A DNA stretch of 54,043 nt from Muribaculaceae bacterium (GTDB lineage: Bacteria > Bacteroidota > Bacteroidia > Bacteroidales > Muribaculaceae). Shown piece after piece: positions 16,069 to 26,676 of this stretch. A program made the position numbers and the translations under genes. The notes beneath the pieces are model-generated. The model ran no database searches. It was not told the origin of the DNA and saw nothing but the letters and a program-made list of their open reading frames with translations. Location: the NCBI GenBank assembly GCA_017621055.1, contig JAGATX010000034.1, forward strand, positions 1 through 54,043, in the 5' to 3' direction. Position 1 is the first letter of the stretch, and each line of letters starts with the position of its first letter.

Positions 16069-17340
16069 TCAGTTTATTAAGTCGAAGCCGGTGTATTTGC
16101 GCAGACATTCGGGAACGATGATGCCCTCGGGTGTCTGGTTGTTTTCGAGAAGCGCCGCCATGATGCGGGGCAGGGCGAGCGCCGAGCCGTTGAGGGTATG
16201 GCACAGATGCGTCTTCTTGTCTTCTCCGCGATAGCGGCATTTGAGACGGTTGGCCTGATAGGTTTCGAAGTTGGATACCGACGAAACTTCGAGCCAGCGT
16301 TTCTGTGCTGCCGAGAACACTTCGAAGTCGAATGTTATGGCTGATGTGAAGCTCATGTCGCCGCCGCACAGACGGAGGATGTGCCAGGGCAGCCCGAGTT
16401 TTTCAAGGAGACCGCGCACGTGGTCCTTCATCTCCTCGAGTGCGGCGTAGCTGTTCTCAGGCTTTTCAATGCGCACGATCTCCACCTTGTCGAACTGGTG
16501 CAGGCGGTTTAGGCCGCGCACGTCTTTGCCGTAGCTGCCGGCCTCGCGGCGGAAACATGCAGAATACGCGCAGTTTTTGACAGGCAGGCGGTCGGCGGGG
16601 AGGATGACGTCGCGGTAGAGGTTGGTGACAGGCACCTCGGCGGTGGGTATGAGGTAAAGACGGTCGAGATTTACGAAGTACATCTGTCCTTCCTTGTCGG
16701 GGAGCTGGCCGGTGCCGTAGCCCGAGGCCTCGTTTACCACGTATGGTGGCTGCACTTCGAGGTATCCGGCGGCCGATGCCTCGTCGAGGAAGAACTGGAT
16801 GAGCGCACGCTGCAGTTTGGCGCCTTTGCCAAGATATACGGGGAAGCCGGCACCTGTGATCTTCACGCCAAGGTCGAAGTCTATGAGGTTGTATTTCTTT
16901 GCGAGGTCCCAGTGGGGGAGAGCGTCGTCGGGCAGGTCGGGCATGGGGCCGCCGGTGAGTTCTACCACATTGTCGGCGGCTGTCTTGCCTTCGGGCACTC
17001 CTTCATAAGGTATGTTGGGGATATTGAGCAGCTCGTCGAGCATCTCTTTTTCGGTGCGGGCAAGCTCTTCGGCGAGGGCTTTCTGTTCTTCCTTGAGGAC
17101 AGCGACGTTCTCTTTTGCCTTTTCGGCCTCGTCCTTTCGGCCTTCCTTCATGGCTTTGCCTATGGATGCCGACATTTTGTTGAGTTCGGCGGAGGCATTG
17201 TCGCTTTTGAGCTGAAGCTGGCGGCGCATGTCGTCGAGGGCGAGCACGCGGGCAATGGGTTTGTTGCCGTCGAAACCTTTGACGGCCAGGCGCTCCACGA
17301 TGAAATGCGGGTCGGCCTTGATTTGCTGTAAAGTAAGCAT
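16069..17340 (-). CDS. serS: Seryl-tRNA synthetase
   Basis: A 423-residue class II aminoacyl-tRNA synthetase that charges tRNA-Ser. Residues 1-110 form the long antiparallel coiled-coil arm (rich in Lys, Glu and Ala) that grips the tRNA variable arm. The catalytic core has motif 2 (FRREAGSYGKDVRGL), the Ser-specific segment TAEVPVTNLYRD and motif 3 (GSALALPRIMAALLEN). Length is normal. It lies 12 bp after yqeY and 19 bp before mdh, inside the minus-strand operon. Confidence 0.97.
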   Translation of the reverse strand: MLTLQQIKADPHFIVERLAVKGFDGNKPIARVLALDDMRRQLQLKSDNASAELNKMSASIGKAMKEGRKDEAEKAKENVAVLKEEQKALAEELARTEKEMLDELLNIPNIPYEGVPEGKTAADNVVELTGGPMPDLPDDALPHWDLAKKYNLIDFDLGVKITGAGFPVYLGKGAKLQRALIQFFLDEASAAGYLEVQPPYVVNEASGYGTGQLPDKEGQMYFVNLDRLYLIPTAEVPVTNLYRDVILPADRLPVKNCAYSACFRREAGSYGKDVRGLNRLHQFDKVEIVRIEKPENSYAALEEMKDHVRGLLEKLGLPWHILRLCGGDMSFTSAITFDFEVFSAAQKRWLEVSSVSNFETYQANRLKCRYRGEDKKTHLCHTLNGSALALPRIMAALLENNQTPEGIIVPECLRKYTGFDLIN

Positions 17341-17352
17341 TATGTTGATGTT

Positions 17353-17805
17353 TTATTTAGCGAGGAGTTCGCGCACTTTTGCGGAAATGGCGCGGCCGTC
17401 GGCGCGGCCGGCGAGCTTTTTGGTAGCGGCACCCATAACCTTGCCCATGTCGGCCGGCGATGTGGCGCCCACGGCGGCGATAATGTCCTTGAGTTCTGCC
17501 TCGAGTTCATCGGCGGTGAGGGCCTTGGGCAGGTAGGTCTCTATCACCGCGAGTTCTGCCAGTTCGGTGTCGGCGAGGTCCGGGCGGTTCTGCTCCTTGT
17601 ATATGGCGGCGCTTTCGTTGCGCTGTTTTGCCATTTTCACCAGAATTTTCATTGCAGTGTCGTCGGTGAGCTCACCGTTGCTGCCGGGGGCTGTCTTGGC
17701 CTCGATGAATTCCTTTTTGATGCCGCGTAGGGCCTGCAGACGCATTTTGTCCTTGGCGAGCATAGCCGATTTGATATCGGCGTCGATGCGGGCGTATAAA
17801 TCCAT
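17353..17805 (-). CDS. GatB/YqeY domain protein
   Basis: A 150-residue stand-alone YqeY protein, homologous to the C-terminal tRNA-binding domain of GatB. It is helical throughout, with the family start DLYARIDADIKSAMLAKDK and the end motif GKVMGAATKKLAGRADG. The family is thought to bind tRNA or assist aminoacylation, but its activity is not firmly settled. Position directly upstream of serS (12 bp) suits a translation-related role. Confidence 0.92.
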   Translation of the reverse strand: MDLYARIDADIKSAMLAKDKMRLQALRGIKKEFIEAKTAPGSNGELTDDTAMKILVKMAKQRNESAAIYKEQNRPDLADTELAELAVIETYLPKALTADELEAELKDIIAAVGATSPADMGKVMGAATKKLAGRADGRAISAKVRELLAK

Positions 17806-17825
17806 ATCTTACAGTGTTTAGAACG

Positions 17826-18935
17826 TCAAAAATAACGAGCCACGGCAGCCGGTATTTCGTCGGGATTAACCACACGTCTGGCGATATTACCCTGGCGGTC
17901 GATAATATATGTAATCGGGAGAGCGCCGACGTTGTAAGCCCGCAGTGCGGCGTCGCCGTCGGTGGGCGAGTTCCATACAGCGGTCCACGGCAGGTTGCGT
18001 GCTGCTTCTTTCCATGTGCTCTCGTTGCTGTCGAAGGCTATCTGGTAGATTTCCAGCCCGCTGTCGTGATATCGGGTATAAGCGTCGTTGAGCAGGGCGT
18101 TATATGCGGGGCTCTGGGGGTGTTCGTAGGTGGTGAAGCTCAGCAGGACGACCTTGCCGTGCGATGCCATTTCTGCGAGGGAGTGCTCGGTGCCTGTGCG
18201 GTCGTACCGCACGATGTCGATAATGCCGGTTTCGGGTACTTCCACCACAGTCGCGGCGTCGGAGGCGGTGAGGCCGAGGGCGCGTCGGCCCTCGAAGAAT
18301 GCCTGGCGCAGGGCGGTGCCGCGCGGATCATTGGGATGGTAGGAGGCATATACCTGCGCGGCGGCGCCGTACACCCTGTTGCCGGTGCGGTCGGCGGGAT
18401 CGAAGATGAGACGGTCGCCAAGACTCTTTGTCACTGTATAGTAAGCCACTATGCCGGTGGTATCGGCCGTGATTTCATTGACGAGGAGGCGACGGGCGTC
18501 GGCGCCCATGGTAGCCGCCGTTTCGCCGCGGTCGGCTGCGCTGCCCACTATGCTGTCCACGCGTCGGAAAGCATCGGCGGCGGGGGTGCCGTGCACGGCG
18601 GCGCGTGCGAAAGTGGCCGAGCCGGTGGCGTCGACAACGATGTCGTCGCTGCCGTCGACGGGGAAGAATATGTTGCCGTGGCCGGGCCAGCTCAGGCGCA
18701 TAAGCTCGGGGTATTCGGCGGGCTGTTCGGCATCGTATCCGAAAGCGCCGTCGCCATCGACGGTGAGAGAGTCCACAAGCAGCCAGCGGCCGTTGGAATA
18801 TTTTTCAAGGGCGAGGCGCGTGCCGCTGTCGGCGCCGGCGATAACGCCGTCCACACTCCATCCCGAAGGTACGGAGCAGGCGCCCATGGTGGCGGCAAGC
18901 GCTCCCAGAACCGGATATAAGAGCTTCATTTTCAT
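17826..18935 (-). CDS. TlpA-like lipoprotein lacking the redox CxxC
   Basis: A 369-residue lipoprotein (lipobox MGAC, Cys20) in two parts. Residues 25-130 are a beta-rich DUF4369-like domain and residues 235-369 a thioredoxin fold of the TlpA/AhpC kind. Where TlpA proteins have WCxPC this one has FTTYEHPQS (267-275), with no cysteine. The fold is otherwise intact: VVLLSF strand, Leu-Pro-Ile-Thr-Tyr at the cis-Pro loop, and an IDRQGNI hairpin. It cannot do thiol-disulfide exchange in the usual way and may bind a ligand or partner instead. A second ATG at 18929 is equally possible. It lies between HIT and yqeY in the operon, with 15- and 20-bp gaps. Confidence 0.82.
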   Translation of the reverse strand: MKMKLLYPVLGALAATMGACSVPSGWSVDGVIAGADSGTRLALEKYSNGRWLLVDSLTVDGDGAFGYDAEQPAEYPELMRLSWPGHGNIFFPVDGSDDIVVDATGSATFARAAVHGTPAADAFRRVDSIVGSAADRGETAATMGADARRLLVNEITADTTGIVAYYTVTKSLGDRLIFDPADRTGNRVYGAAAQVYASYHPNDPRGTALRQAFFEGRRALGLTASDAATVVEVPETGIIDIVRYDRTGTEHSLAEMASHGKVVLLSFTTYEHPQSPAYNALLNDAYTRYHDSGLEIYQIAFDSNESTWKEAARNLPWTAVWNSPTDGDAALRAYNVGALPITYIIDRQGNIARRVVNPDEIPAAVARYF

Positions 18936-18950
18936 ATCGTGAGCCTTTGT

Positions 18951-19346
18951 TTATTTGAAGTTAGAGGCTATCGTGGCTGCTATTTCGGCCATACGTTCGG
19001 GCGAGATCTCCTTTTTAGGCTTGCGGAAGTCCATGTCGGCCTCGGTGTCGATGGGCACCAGATGGATGTGTGCATGAGGCACTTCCAGACCTATCACGGC
19101 GGTGGCTATGCGCCGGCACGGCACACTTTTCTGCACGGCTGCGGCCACGCGCCGGGCAAATAGCTGCAGGGCGGTGTATTCCTCGGTGGAGAGGTCGAAA
19201 ATATAGTCAACCTCTTTCTTCGGTACCACCAGAGTGTGGCCGGCGTTGAGAGGGTTTATGTCGAGAAAAGCATAATGATTGTCGTCCTCGGCGACGCGGT
19301 ACGACGGTATCTCGCCGTTGATTATCCGGGTGAATATAGATGCCAT
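18951..19346 (-). CDS. HIT family (histidine triad) nucleotide hydrolase
   Basis: A 131-residue HIT protein, probably an HINT-like hydrolase of purine nucleoside phosphoramidates or related dinucleotides. The N-terminal family motif is FTRIINGEIPSYRV, the central motif is NAGHTLVVPKKEV, and the histidine triad is HAHIHLVP near residues 94-101. Length is typical. It is the second gene of the operon, 7 bp after greA. Confidence 0.95.
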   Translation of the reverse strand: MASIFTRIINGEIPSYRVAEDDNHYAFLDINPLNAGHTLVVPKKEVDYIFDLSTEEYTALQLFARRVAAAVQKSVPCRRIATAVIGLEVPHAHIHLVPIDTEADMDFRKPKKEISPERMAEIAATIASNFK

Positions 19347-19353
19347 GGCGTTG

Positions 19354-19824
19354 TCAGAGACCGATTTCGAGAATTTCGAAGCGCACTTTGCCGGCGGGCA
19401 CGGTGATTTCCACGATGTCGCCCACCTTGTGATCGAGAAGACCGCGGGCTATGGGTGTGCTGATAGCTATTTTCTTGGCTTTCATGTCGGCCTCGGAGTC
19501 AGCGACGATGGTGTATTCCACTTCGGAGCCGCGGTCGAGGTTGCGGATACGCACGCGGTTGAGCATCTGCACCTTGTCGGTGGAGATCTTCGATTCGTCG
19601 ATTATGCGGGCGCTGGCCACGAGGTCCTTGAGCTGAGCTATTTTCATCTCGTTGAGGCCCTGGGCCTCTTTGGCGGCGTCGTATTCGGCATTTTCGCTGA
19701 GATCGCCTTTGTCGCGGGCTTCGGCGATGGCGCGGCTTATTTCGGGGCGTTTCACGCTTTCGAGATATGCCAGTTCTTCCATCTTGCGGTCATAGCCCTC
19801 TTTAGTCATATAGGTTATAGCCAT
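19354..19824 (-). CDS. greA: Transcription elongation factor GreA
   Basis: A 156-residue GreA that enters the RNA polymerase secondary channel and stimulates cleavage of backtracked RNA. I start at MAITYMTKEGYDR; the frame is open further upstream but that would include the promoter. The N-terminal coiled coil carries the acidic tip DKGDLSENAEYDAAKE, whose Asp and Glu act in cleavage. The C-terminal FKBP-like domain ends PAGKVRFEILEI. It is the first gene of a six-gene operon with a consensus promoter about 100 bp upstream. Confidence 0.96.
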   Translation of the reverse strand: MAITYMTKEGYDRKMEELAYLESVKRPEISRAIAEARDKGDLSENAEYDAAKEAQGLNEMKIAQLKDLVASARIIDESKISTDKVQMLNRVRIRNLDRGSEVEYTIVADSEADMKAKKIAISTPIARGLLDHKVGDIVEITVPAGKVRFEILEIGL

Positions 19825-19927
19825 AATTATCAGATAAAAAAAGAGAAAGCCGAGCTGCCGTTGAGGCAACCGAGCATTCTGCGGGGTTATACAAAAATCT
19901 ATGCGCACGCACGGTGCGCTCACGCCG

Positions 19928-19959
19928 CAAAGTTAATTATTTTTTTCGACATCGGCAAA
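19928..19959 (-). promoter_or_regulatory. Promoter of the greA-HIT-tlpA-yqeY-serS-mdh operon
   Basis: On the minus strand TTTG (19956-19959) and TAACTTTG (19928-19935) are spaced 20 nt, an exact Bacteroidetes consensus. Predicted start is near 19921, giving a leader of about 100 nt for greA. It is divergent from recQ. Confidence 0.82.
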
Positions 19960-19977
19960 GCTTTTCCCGAAAATTCC

Positions 19978-19985
19978 TAATTTTG
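19978..19985 (+). promoter_or_regulatory. Candidate -7 element for recQ
   Basis: TAATTTTG fits TAnnTTTG, 31 bp before the recQ start. No TTTG lies at the expected -33 distance, so the promoter is only partly supported. It is divergent from the greA promoter, with about 20 bp between them. Confidence 0.4.
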
Positions 19986-20016
19986 CAGGGAAAACAGAAC
20001 GAAACCCCGACAGACA

Positions 20017-22146
20017 ATGCCCGATAGTACCATCCGCCGCCAGGCCCTCTCTTTGCTCAAGCAGTTCTACGGCTTTAATTCGTTCCGCGCTGGCCAGCTC
20101 GAGGTCATCGAGACCGTAAGCGGCGGACGCGACGCCCTGGTAATCATGCCCACGGGAGGCGGCAAGAGCCTGTGCTATCAGTTGCCGGCGCTCCTTGCCG
20201 GGGAGGGCGTGGCCATCGTGGTGTCGCCGCTGATATCTCTGATGCAGGATCAGACTCAGGCCCTGCAGGCAAATGGCATTCCTGCCGCCGCCGTTCACTC
20301 GGGCAACGACGAGGGAACGAACGCCGAGCTTATCCGTGCCGCCGAGAACGGGCGGCTCAAAATACTGTATATGTCGCCGGAGCGGCTGGTGCTGATGCTC
20401 GACCGCTGGAAACGGCTTAAGATAAGTCTTTTTGCCGTCGACGAGGCGCACTGCATATCGCAATGGGGCCATGATTTCCGTCCCGACTACATAGCGCTTG
20501 CGCGCCTAAAAGCCGAGCGTCCGGACGTTCCGGTCATCGCATTGACGGCCACTGCCGACCGCCTCACGCGCGACGATATCGTCGCCCGGCTCGGCCTGAG
20601 CAATCCTTATGTCCACATAGGGTCGTTCGACAGGCCCAACATCTCGCTGGCGTCGTTCGCCAACCCGGGCATGCGCGAGCGTGTGCGCTTCGTGGCGTCG
20701 CTGGCACGCAAATATCCGGGCGACAGCGGCATAGCCTACAGTCTGTCGCGCGCCGGCGCCGAGAGTTTCCATAAGCACCTGCTCGCGGCGGGAGTGCGCT
20801 CGGTGTGCTATCACGCCGGCATGGACGCCGCTGCACGCAAACGCTCGCTCGACGCTTTCCTCAGCGGCAAGGCCCAGGTATGCTCGGCCACGGTGGCATT
20901 CGGCATGGGCATCGACAAGAGCAACATCCGCTGGGTGGTGCACAACAACATGCCGGGAAACATCGAGAGCTACTACCAGGAAGTAGGCCGTGCCGGGCGC
21001 GACGGTCTGCCCGCCGAGGCCATTCTCTTCCACAGCTATGCCGACGTGCTGACGCTCACGCGCTTCGCCGAGGAGTCGGGGCGCCGAGACATAAATCAGG
21101 AGAAACTCAAACGGATGGAAGAGTACGCGCACGCACGCGTGTGCCGCCGCCGTATCCTGCTTAGCTATTTCGGCGAGGAGACGCATCGCGACTGCGGCAA
21201 CTGCGACGTGTGTCTCAACCCACCGGTGCGCTTCGACGGCACCGTTCTTGCACAGAAGGCGTTGAGCGCCGCCATGCGCACGGGACAGGGTGCCGGTATC
21301 AGTATGCTGGTGGCGGTTTTGCGCGGTTCCATGCGCTCCGACCTGCGCGCCCTCGGGTTTGATAAAATCAAGACTTTCGGCGTTGGCGTCGATGTCAGCG
21401 CCGCCGAGTGGGCCGACTATATATCGCAGTTCATCCAGTTAGGACTCATGGAGATAGCGTACGACGACGCCTCGCACCTCAAAGTCACACCGGCGGGCAT
21501 GCGAGTGCTTCGCGGCGTCGCCACCGTGAGCCTCGCCCGCTACGAACCGCGTCAGGCACCAGAAAAAAGGAAGAAGAAAAAGGAGGCGGTGCCACATGTG
21601 TCGGCCGACCCCGTGCAGCAGCTCTTCGCCCAGCTTAAAGCCGTGCGCACCGAGGTGGCGCGCAAGGCCGGTGTGCCGCCGTACATAGTGTTCAGCGACG
21701 CCACGCTGATGGACATGGCCGTGCGGCGCCCCGCCACGCTCGATGATTTTCTGGAAGTCAACGGTGTGGGTGAGAAGAAAGCCGTGCGTTACGGCGACAG
21801 TTTCATCAAGGCTATCCGACGCTTCGAGGGCCTGTCGGCATCGGAGGGCGCCGGAGTATCGCTCAAACAGACGCTTGTGCTCTTCAACGCCGGCGTTACG
21901 CTGCCCGAAATCGCCGAGATAAAGAACGTCAAGCTCGGCACTATCCACAACCATGTGGCCACACTGATAGAGAAAGGCATGATAACGAGCTACGGCACAT
22001 TCATCAGCCGCCGCGAGTACGAGGAGATAGTTCAGGCGCTCAAAGCCGGGGGCGACAGCGTCTACGACCGTCTCCGCGAGAAATACACCTCCGGCATCAT
22101 CGCCATCGCCCGCGCCATCGCCCGCCGCAACGGCGTCCTGCAATAA
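20017..22146 (+). CDS. recQ: ATP-dependent DNA helicase RecQ
   Basis: A 709-residue 3'-5' DNA helicase for recombination and fork repair. Walker A is TGGGKS (Lys50), motif II is DEAH (142-145), and the aromatic loop is HCISQWGHDFRPDY. The helicase C-domain ends in QEVGRAGRDGLPAEA. Next come a four-cysteine Zn site (VCRRR, then DCGNCDVC), the RQC winged helix, a basic linker (EKRKKKKE) and an HRDC domain near residues 525-605. A C-terminal helix-turn-helix extension of about 90 residues (LPEIAEIKNVKLGTIHNHV) follows. This layout matches the long RecQ form common in Bacteroidetes. It stands alone. Confidence 0.96.
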   Translation: MPDSTIRRQALSLLKQFYGFNSFRAGQLEVIETVSGGRDALVIMPTGGGKSLCYQLPALLAGEGVAIVVSPLISLMQDQTQALQANGIPAAAVHSGNDEGTNAELIRAAENGRLKILYMSPERLVLMLDRWKRLKISLFAVDEAHCISQWGHDFRPDYIALARLKAERPDVPVIALTATADRLTRDDIVARLGLSNPYVHIGSFDRPNISLASFANPGMRERVRFVASLARKYPGDSGIAYSLSRAGAESFHKHLLAAGVRSVCYHAGMDAAARKRSLDAFLSGKAQVCSATVAFGMGIDKSNIRWVVHNNMPGNIESYYQEVGRAGRDGLPAEAILFHSYADVLTLTRFAEESGRRDINQEKLKRMEEYAHARVCRRRILLSYFGEETHRDCGNCDVCLNPPVRFDGTVLAQKALSAAMRTGQGAGISMLVAVLRGSMRSDLRALGFDKIKTFGVGVDVSAAEWADYISQFIQLGLMEIAYDDASHLKVTPAGMRVLRGVATVSLARYEPRQAPEKRKKKKEAVPHVSADPVQQLFAQLKAVRTEVARKAGVPPYIVFSDATLMDMAVRRPATLDDFLEVNGVGEKKAVRYGDSFIKAIRRFEGLSASEGAGVSLKQTLVLFNAGVTLPEIAEIKNVKLGTIHNHVATLIEKGMITSYGTFISRREYEEIVQALKAGGDSVYDRLREKYTSGIIAIARAIARRNGVLQ

Positions 22147-22150
22147 GAAC

Positions 22151-22181
22151 AAAAAAACTGCGCCGCGGAGGGGCGGCGCAG
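22151..22181 (-). terminator. Terminator of the DUF4234 gene, possibly bidirectional
   Basis: CTGCGCCGC (22158-22166) pairs perfectly with GCGGCGCAG (22173-22181). On the minus strand the stem is followed by seven T, ideal for ending the DUF4234 transcript. On the plus strand only TCTTTGG follows, so it would end recQ weakly. Confidence 0.83.
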
Positions 22182-22206
22182 TCTTTGGGATGGAGAGGGT
22201 GTGCTA

Positions 22207-22614
22207 TCAAGCGTAAGCGCCCTGGTGGGCAACGCTGTTGTAAACGCTGTTCACGGCGTTCATGGTAGCGATAACCTTGAAGTAGTTGATGAGGGGCCAG
22301 ATGCCGAGGGTGAAGGCTCCGAAGATAAGGGAGAGGAGGAACATCATGCCGCTCACTTTGGGCTGTGCGCCGTTGGCGGTGAGGTAAGCGTTGCAGCGCT
22401 CGAGCCAGGTGTAGTACCATACCAGGGGATAGATGCCGAGGGTGACGATACCGAGGAGGATGAATTTGAGAAGTCCGGAAGTGGTCTTTCCGTCGGCTGC
22501 GCATGCCTGATTAGTCTCTTTAGCGAAGCAGTAAATGAGGTAATAGGCATATATGCCGCCGGTGATGATGGAGAGCAGCAGGCATACAAAGCCATTGCGG
22601 TCGTTAGGTAACAT
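22207..22614 (-). CDS. DUF4234 family membrane protein
   Basis: A 135-residue protein with three strong hydrophobic segments, near residues 9-29, 48-70 and 89-112. Repeats of the type ITGGIYAYYLIY, VTLGIYPLVWYY and FTLGIWPLINYF give an internal threefold pattern characteristic of DUF4234. The turn carries G-I-Y/W followed by aromatics. There is no known catalytic residue and no signal peptide. It is a single-gene unit with its own consensus promoter and terminator. Function unknown. Confidence 0.8.
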   Translation of the reverse strand: MLPNDRNGFVCLLLSIITGGIYAYYLIYCFAKETNQACAADGKTTSGLLKFILLGIVTLGIYPLVWYYTWLERCNAYLTANGAQPKVSGMMFLLSLIFGAFTLGIWPLINYFKVIATMNAVNSVYNSVAHQGAYA

Positions 22615-22655
22615 AGAATAATGAATTGATTGGTAGTTATTTGGTTTTTACGCCG

Positions 22656-22687
22656 CAAATATATGCAAATATTTTAAAAGTGCCAAA
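22656..22687 (-). promoter_or_regulatory. Promoter of the DUF4234 gene
   Basis: On the minus strand TTTG (22684-22687) and TATATTTG (22656-22663) are separated by 20 nt. The leader would be about 35 nt. Confidence 0.8.
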
Positions 22688-22746
22688 AATTTAACACGAA
22701 AGCATTGCGAATTTTGGTTCTGCGGCGTTTTTTGATATTGATTTGG

Positions 22747-24156
<1,410 letters not shown>

Positions 24157-24182
24157 TTTTGTTCTTCTATTGATTGAGAACG

Positions 24183-24190
24183 CAAAATTA
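24183..24190 (-). promoter_or_regulatory. Candidate -7 element of the RhlE-like helicase gene
   Basis: TAATTTTG on the minus strand, about 27 bp upstream of the start. No matching -33 TTTG was found. Confidence 0.4.
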
Positions 24191-24297
24191 GTAATTTTTT
24201 TGCAGAAAAGGGGCTTCGGAGGCTGTCTAAGAACAGATGGTAAGCCTGTTTTGTTACTTTTTTCGGTAAATATATACCTTATTAAAGTGTTTTTGAT

Positions 24298-24305
24298 TAA
24301 TTTTG
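24298..24305 (+). promoter_or_regulatory. Candidate -7 element for topA
   Basis: TAATTTTG lies 24 bp upstream of the topA start. The -33 position shows only AT-rich DNA without TTTG. Confidence 0.4.
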
Positions 24306-24329
24306 CGCCCGAATTCATAGAGAACCTAA

Positions 24330-26675
24330 ATGAGCACGCCTACAAACTTGGTTATTGTCGAGTCGCCTGCCAAAGCAAAGACTATTGAAAAATTCCTCGG
24401 TAAGGACTACCGGGTGATGTCGAGCTACGGACATATCCGCGACCTGAAAAAGAAGAGTTTCAGCATAGATGTCGACAATGACTTCAACCCGATATACGAG
24501 ATACCTGACGACAAGACCGCGCTGGTGTCGGAACTCCGCAAGGCAGCAAAAAGCGCACAGACGGTTTGGCTCGCATCCGATGAAGACCGCGAGGGAGAGG
24601 CCATAGCCTGGCACCTTTACGAGGTTCTGGGACTGAAGCCTGACAACACGCGGCGCATAGTCTTTCACGAAATCACAAAAAACGCCATCCTCAAGGCCAT
24701 CGCCAACCCGCGCACCATCGACCTGGCGCGTGTCGACGCCCAGCAGGCGCGGCGTGTGCTCGACCGCATAGTGGGCTTCGAGCTGTCGCCCGTGCTGTGG
24801 AAACGTCTCAAGCCGGCGCTGTCGGCAGGCCGCGTGCAGAGCGTGGCCGTGCGCCTGATAGTGGAGCGCGAAAAGGAGATACGTTCGTTCGTGAGCGAGC
24901 CTTATTACCGCGTCACCGCCGAGTTTGCCGTCGATGGTGGCACAACCCTGCGCGCCGAGCTGCACAGGCGCCTGACTTCCGAGACTGAAGCCATGGCCTT
25001 TCTTGAAAGCTGCCGTCGGGCGAACTTCAGCGTGTCCGAAGTGACGGTCAAGCCGCTGCGCAAGGCGCCGGCGCCCCCCTTCACCACGTCGACTCTGCAG
25101 CAGGAGGCATCGCGCAAGTTAGGCTTCTCGGTGTCGCAGACAATGATGGTTGCGCAGCGACTGTATGAGAACGGTCACATAACATATATGCGAACCGACT
25201 CGCTGAACCTCTCGGAGGAGGCCGTGGCCGCCATCGCCGCGAACATCAAGGCCAATGCGGGCGAGCGCTACCTCCACGTGCGGCGCTATCACACACACAG
25301 CAAGGGAGCGCAGGAGGCCCATGAGGCCATACGCCCCACATATATCGACCGCGACAGCCTCGACGAGGGCACGGCACAGGAAAAACGGCTCTATCAGTTG
25401 ATATGGCGTCGTGCGGTGGCCTCGCAGATGGCCGATGCGGAAATCGAGAAGACCACGGCTACGATAGCCAACGACGCCAACGGCGAACTCTTCGCCGCCA
25501 GCGGCGAGCGCACGGTGTTCGACGGCTTTCTACGTCTGTACTCCGAAGGCACCGACGACGACACCACCGGCACCGACAGCGGCCGCCAGCTGCCGCGCAT
25601 CGAAGCCGGCATGCCCTTGAAATACAAGAGTATTGAGGCTACCGAGCGCTTCACCCAGCAACCCCCTCGATATACCGAGGCCTCGCTCGTGAAAAAGATG
25701 GAAGAACTGGGCATCGGGCGCCCGTCGACTTATGCGCCGACCATCTCCACCATACAGAGCCGCGAATACGTGGAGCGTGGCGAGCATGAGGGAACACCAC
25801 GGACATATACCGTGCTGGACATGAACGCCGACGGAAAGATAGACCGGCGCACCGATACCGAGATGACCGGTTCAGACAAAGGTCGCCTCGTGCCCACCGA
25901 TACCGGCATAATAGTCAACGACTTCCTGCAGACATACTTTCCCGACATAGTGGATTATAACTTCACGGCGCGCGTCGAGGAGCGCTTTGACCGCATAGCC
26001 ACCGGCGAACTGCCATGGAACAAAGAGATTTCCGAGTTCTACACCGCTTTTCACCCCGAAGTGGCCGGCGCACTCTCCATCGGCCCCGGCCCCAAGTTCG
26101 GCGAGCGCGACCTGGGCACAGACCCCTCCACCGGCGAGCCCGTGAGCGTCAAGATAGGCCGCTACGGCCCTGTGGTGCAGATAGGCGCCGGCTCCGGCGA
26201 CGAAAAACCGCGCTTCGCCTCGCTGCTGGAGGGTCAGAGCATGGCCGACATCACTTTGGAACAGGCGCTCAAACTCTTTGAGTACCCGCGCCATCTCGGC
26301 AACTACGAGGGCAAGGAAGTGACCGTGGCCATCGGGCGCTTCGGGCCGTATGTACGCCACGACAACAAGTTTGTGTCCATACCCAAGGACATCTCGCCGG
26401 CCTCCGTGGGCCTCGCTCAGGCCATAGAGCTTATCAACGACAAACGCGCCGCCGAAGCCGGCAAGACCGTGAAGACCTTTGGCGACGATGCCGACACGCG
26501 CATCCTCAACGGCCGCTACGGCGTGTACATTGCCCGCGGAAAGAAAAACTACAAGCTGCCCAAGGGCGTCGCCGACCCTTCGGCCCTCACACTCGAACAA
26601 GTCGATAATATAATAGCACAGGCCGACGCGGCACCGTCCAAACCCCGGACCTCGCGCGCGCGGAAGCAGAAATAA
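24330..26675 (+). CDS. topA: DNA topoisomerase I
   Basis: A 781-residue type IA topoisomerase that relaxes negative supercoils. The Toprim domain begins at residue 1 with IVESPAKAKTIEKFLG and carries DEDREGEAIAWH. The catalytic Tyr286 sits in ITYMRTDSLNLS. The C-terminal region has no four-cysteine zinc ribbons. Instead it has three topoisomerase C-terminal repeats, each built around GRYGP, GRFGP or GRYGV. The protein ends in a basic tail. The next gene begins one base after the stop, so topA and the pseudouridine synthase are co-transcribed. Confidence 0.97.
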   Translation: MSTPTNLVIVESPAKAKTIEKFLGKDYRVMSSYGHIRDLKKKSFSIDVDNDFNPIYEIPDDKTALVSELRKAAKSAQTVWLASDEDREGEAIAWHLYEVLGLKPDNTRRIVFHEITKNAILKAIANPRTIDLARVDAQQARRVLDRIVGFELSPVLWKRLKPALSAGRVQSVAVRLIVEREKEIRSFVSEPYYRVTAEFAVDGGTTLRAELHRRLTSETEAMAFLESCRRANFSVSEVTVKPLRKAPAPPFTTSTLQQEASRKLGFSVSQTMMVAQRLYENGHITYMRTDSLNLSEEAVAAIAANIKANAGERYLHVRRYHTHSKGAQEAHEAIRPTYIDRDSLDEGTAQEKRLYQLIWRRAVASQMADAEIEKTTATIANDANGELFAASGERTVFDGFLRLYSEGTDDDTTGTDSGRQLPRIEAGMPLKYKSIEATERFTQQPPRYTEASLVKKMEELGIGRPSTYAPTISTIQSREYVERGEHEGTPRTYTVLDMNADGKIDRRTDTEMTGSDKGRLVPTDTGIIVNDFLQTYFPDIVDYNFTARVEERFDRIATGELPWNKEISEFYTAFHPEVAGALSIGPGPKFGERDLGTDPSTGEPVSVKIGRYGPVVQIGAGSGDEKPRFASLLEGQSMADITLEQALKLFEYPRHLGNYEGKEVTVAIGRFGPYVRHDNKFVSIPKDISPASVGLAQAIELINDKRAAEAGKTVKTFGDDADTRILNGRYGVYIARGKKNYKLPKGVADPSALTLEQVDNIIAQADAAPSKPRTSRARKQK

Positions 26676-26676
26676 T

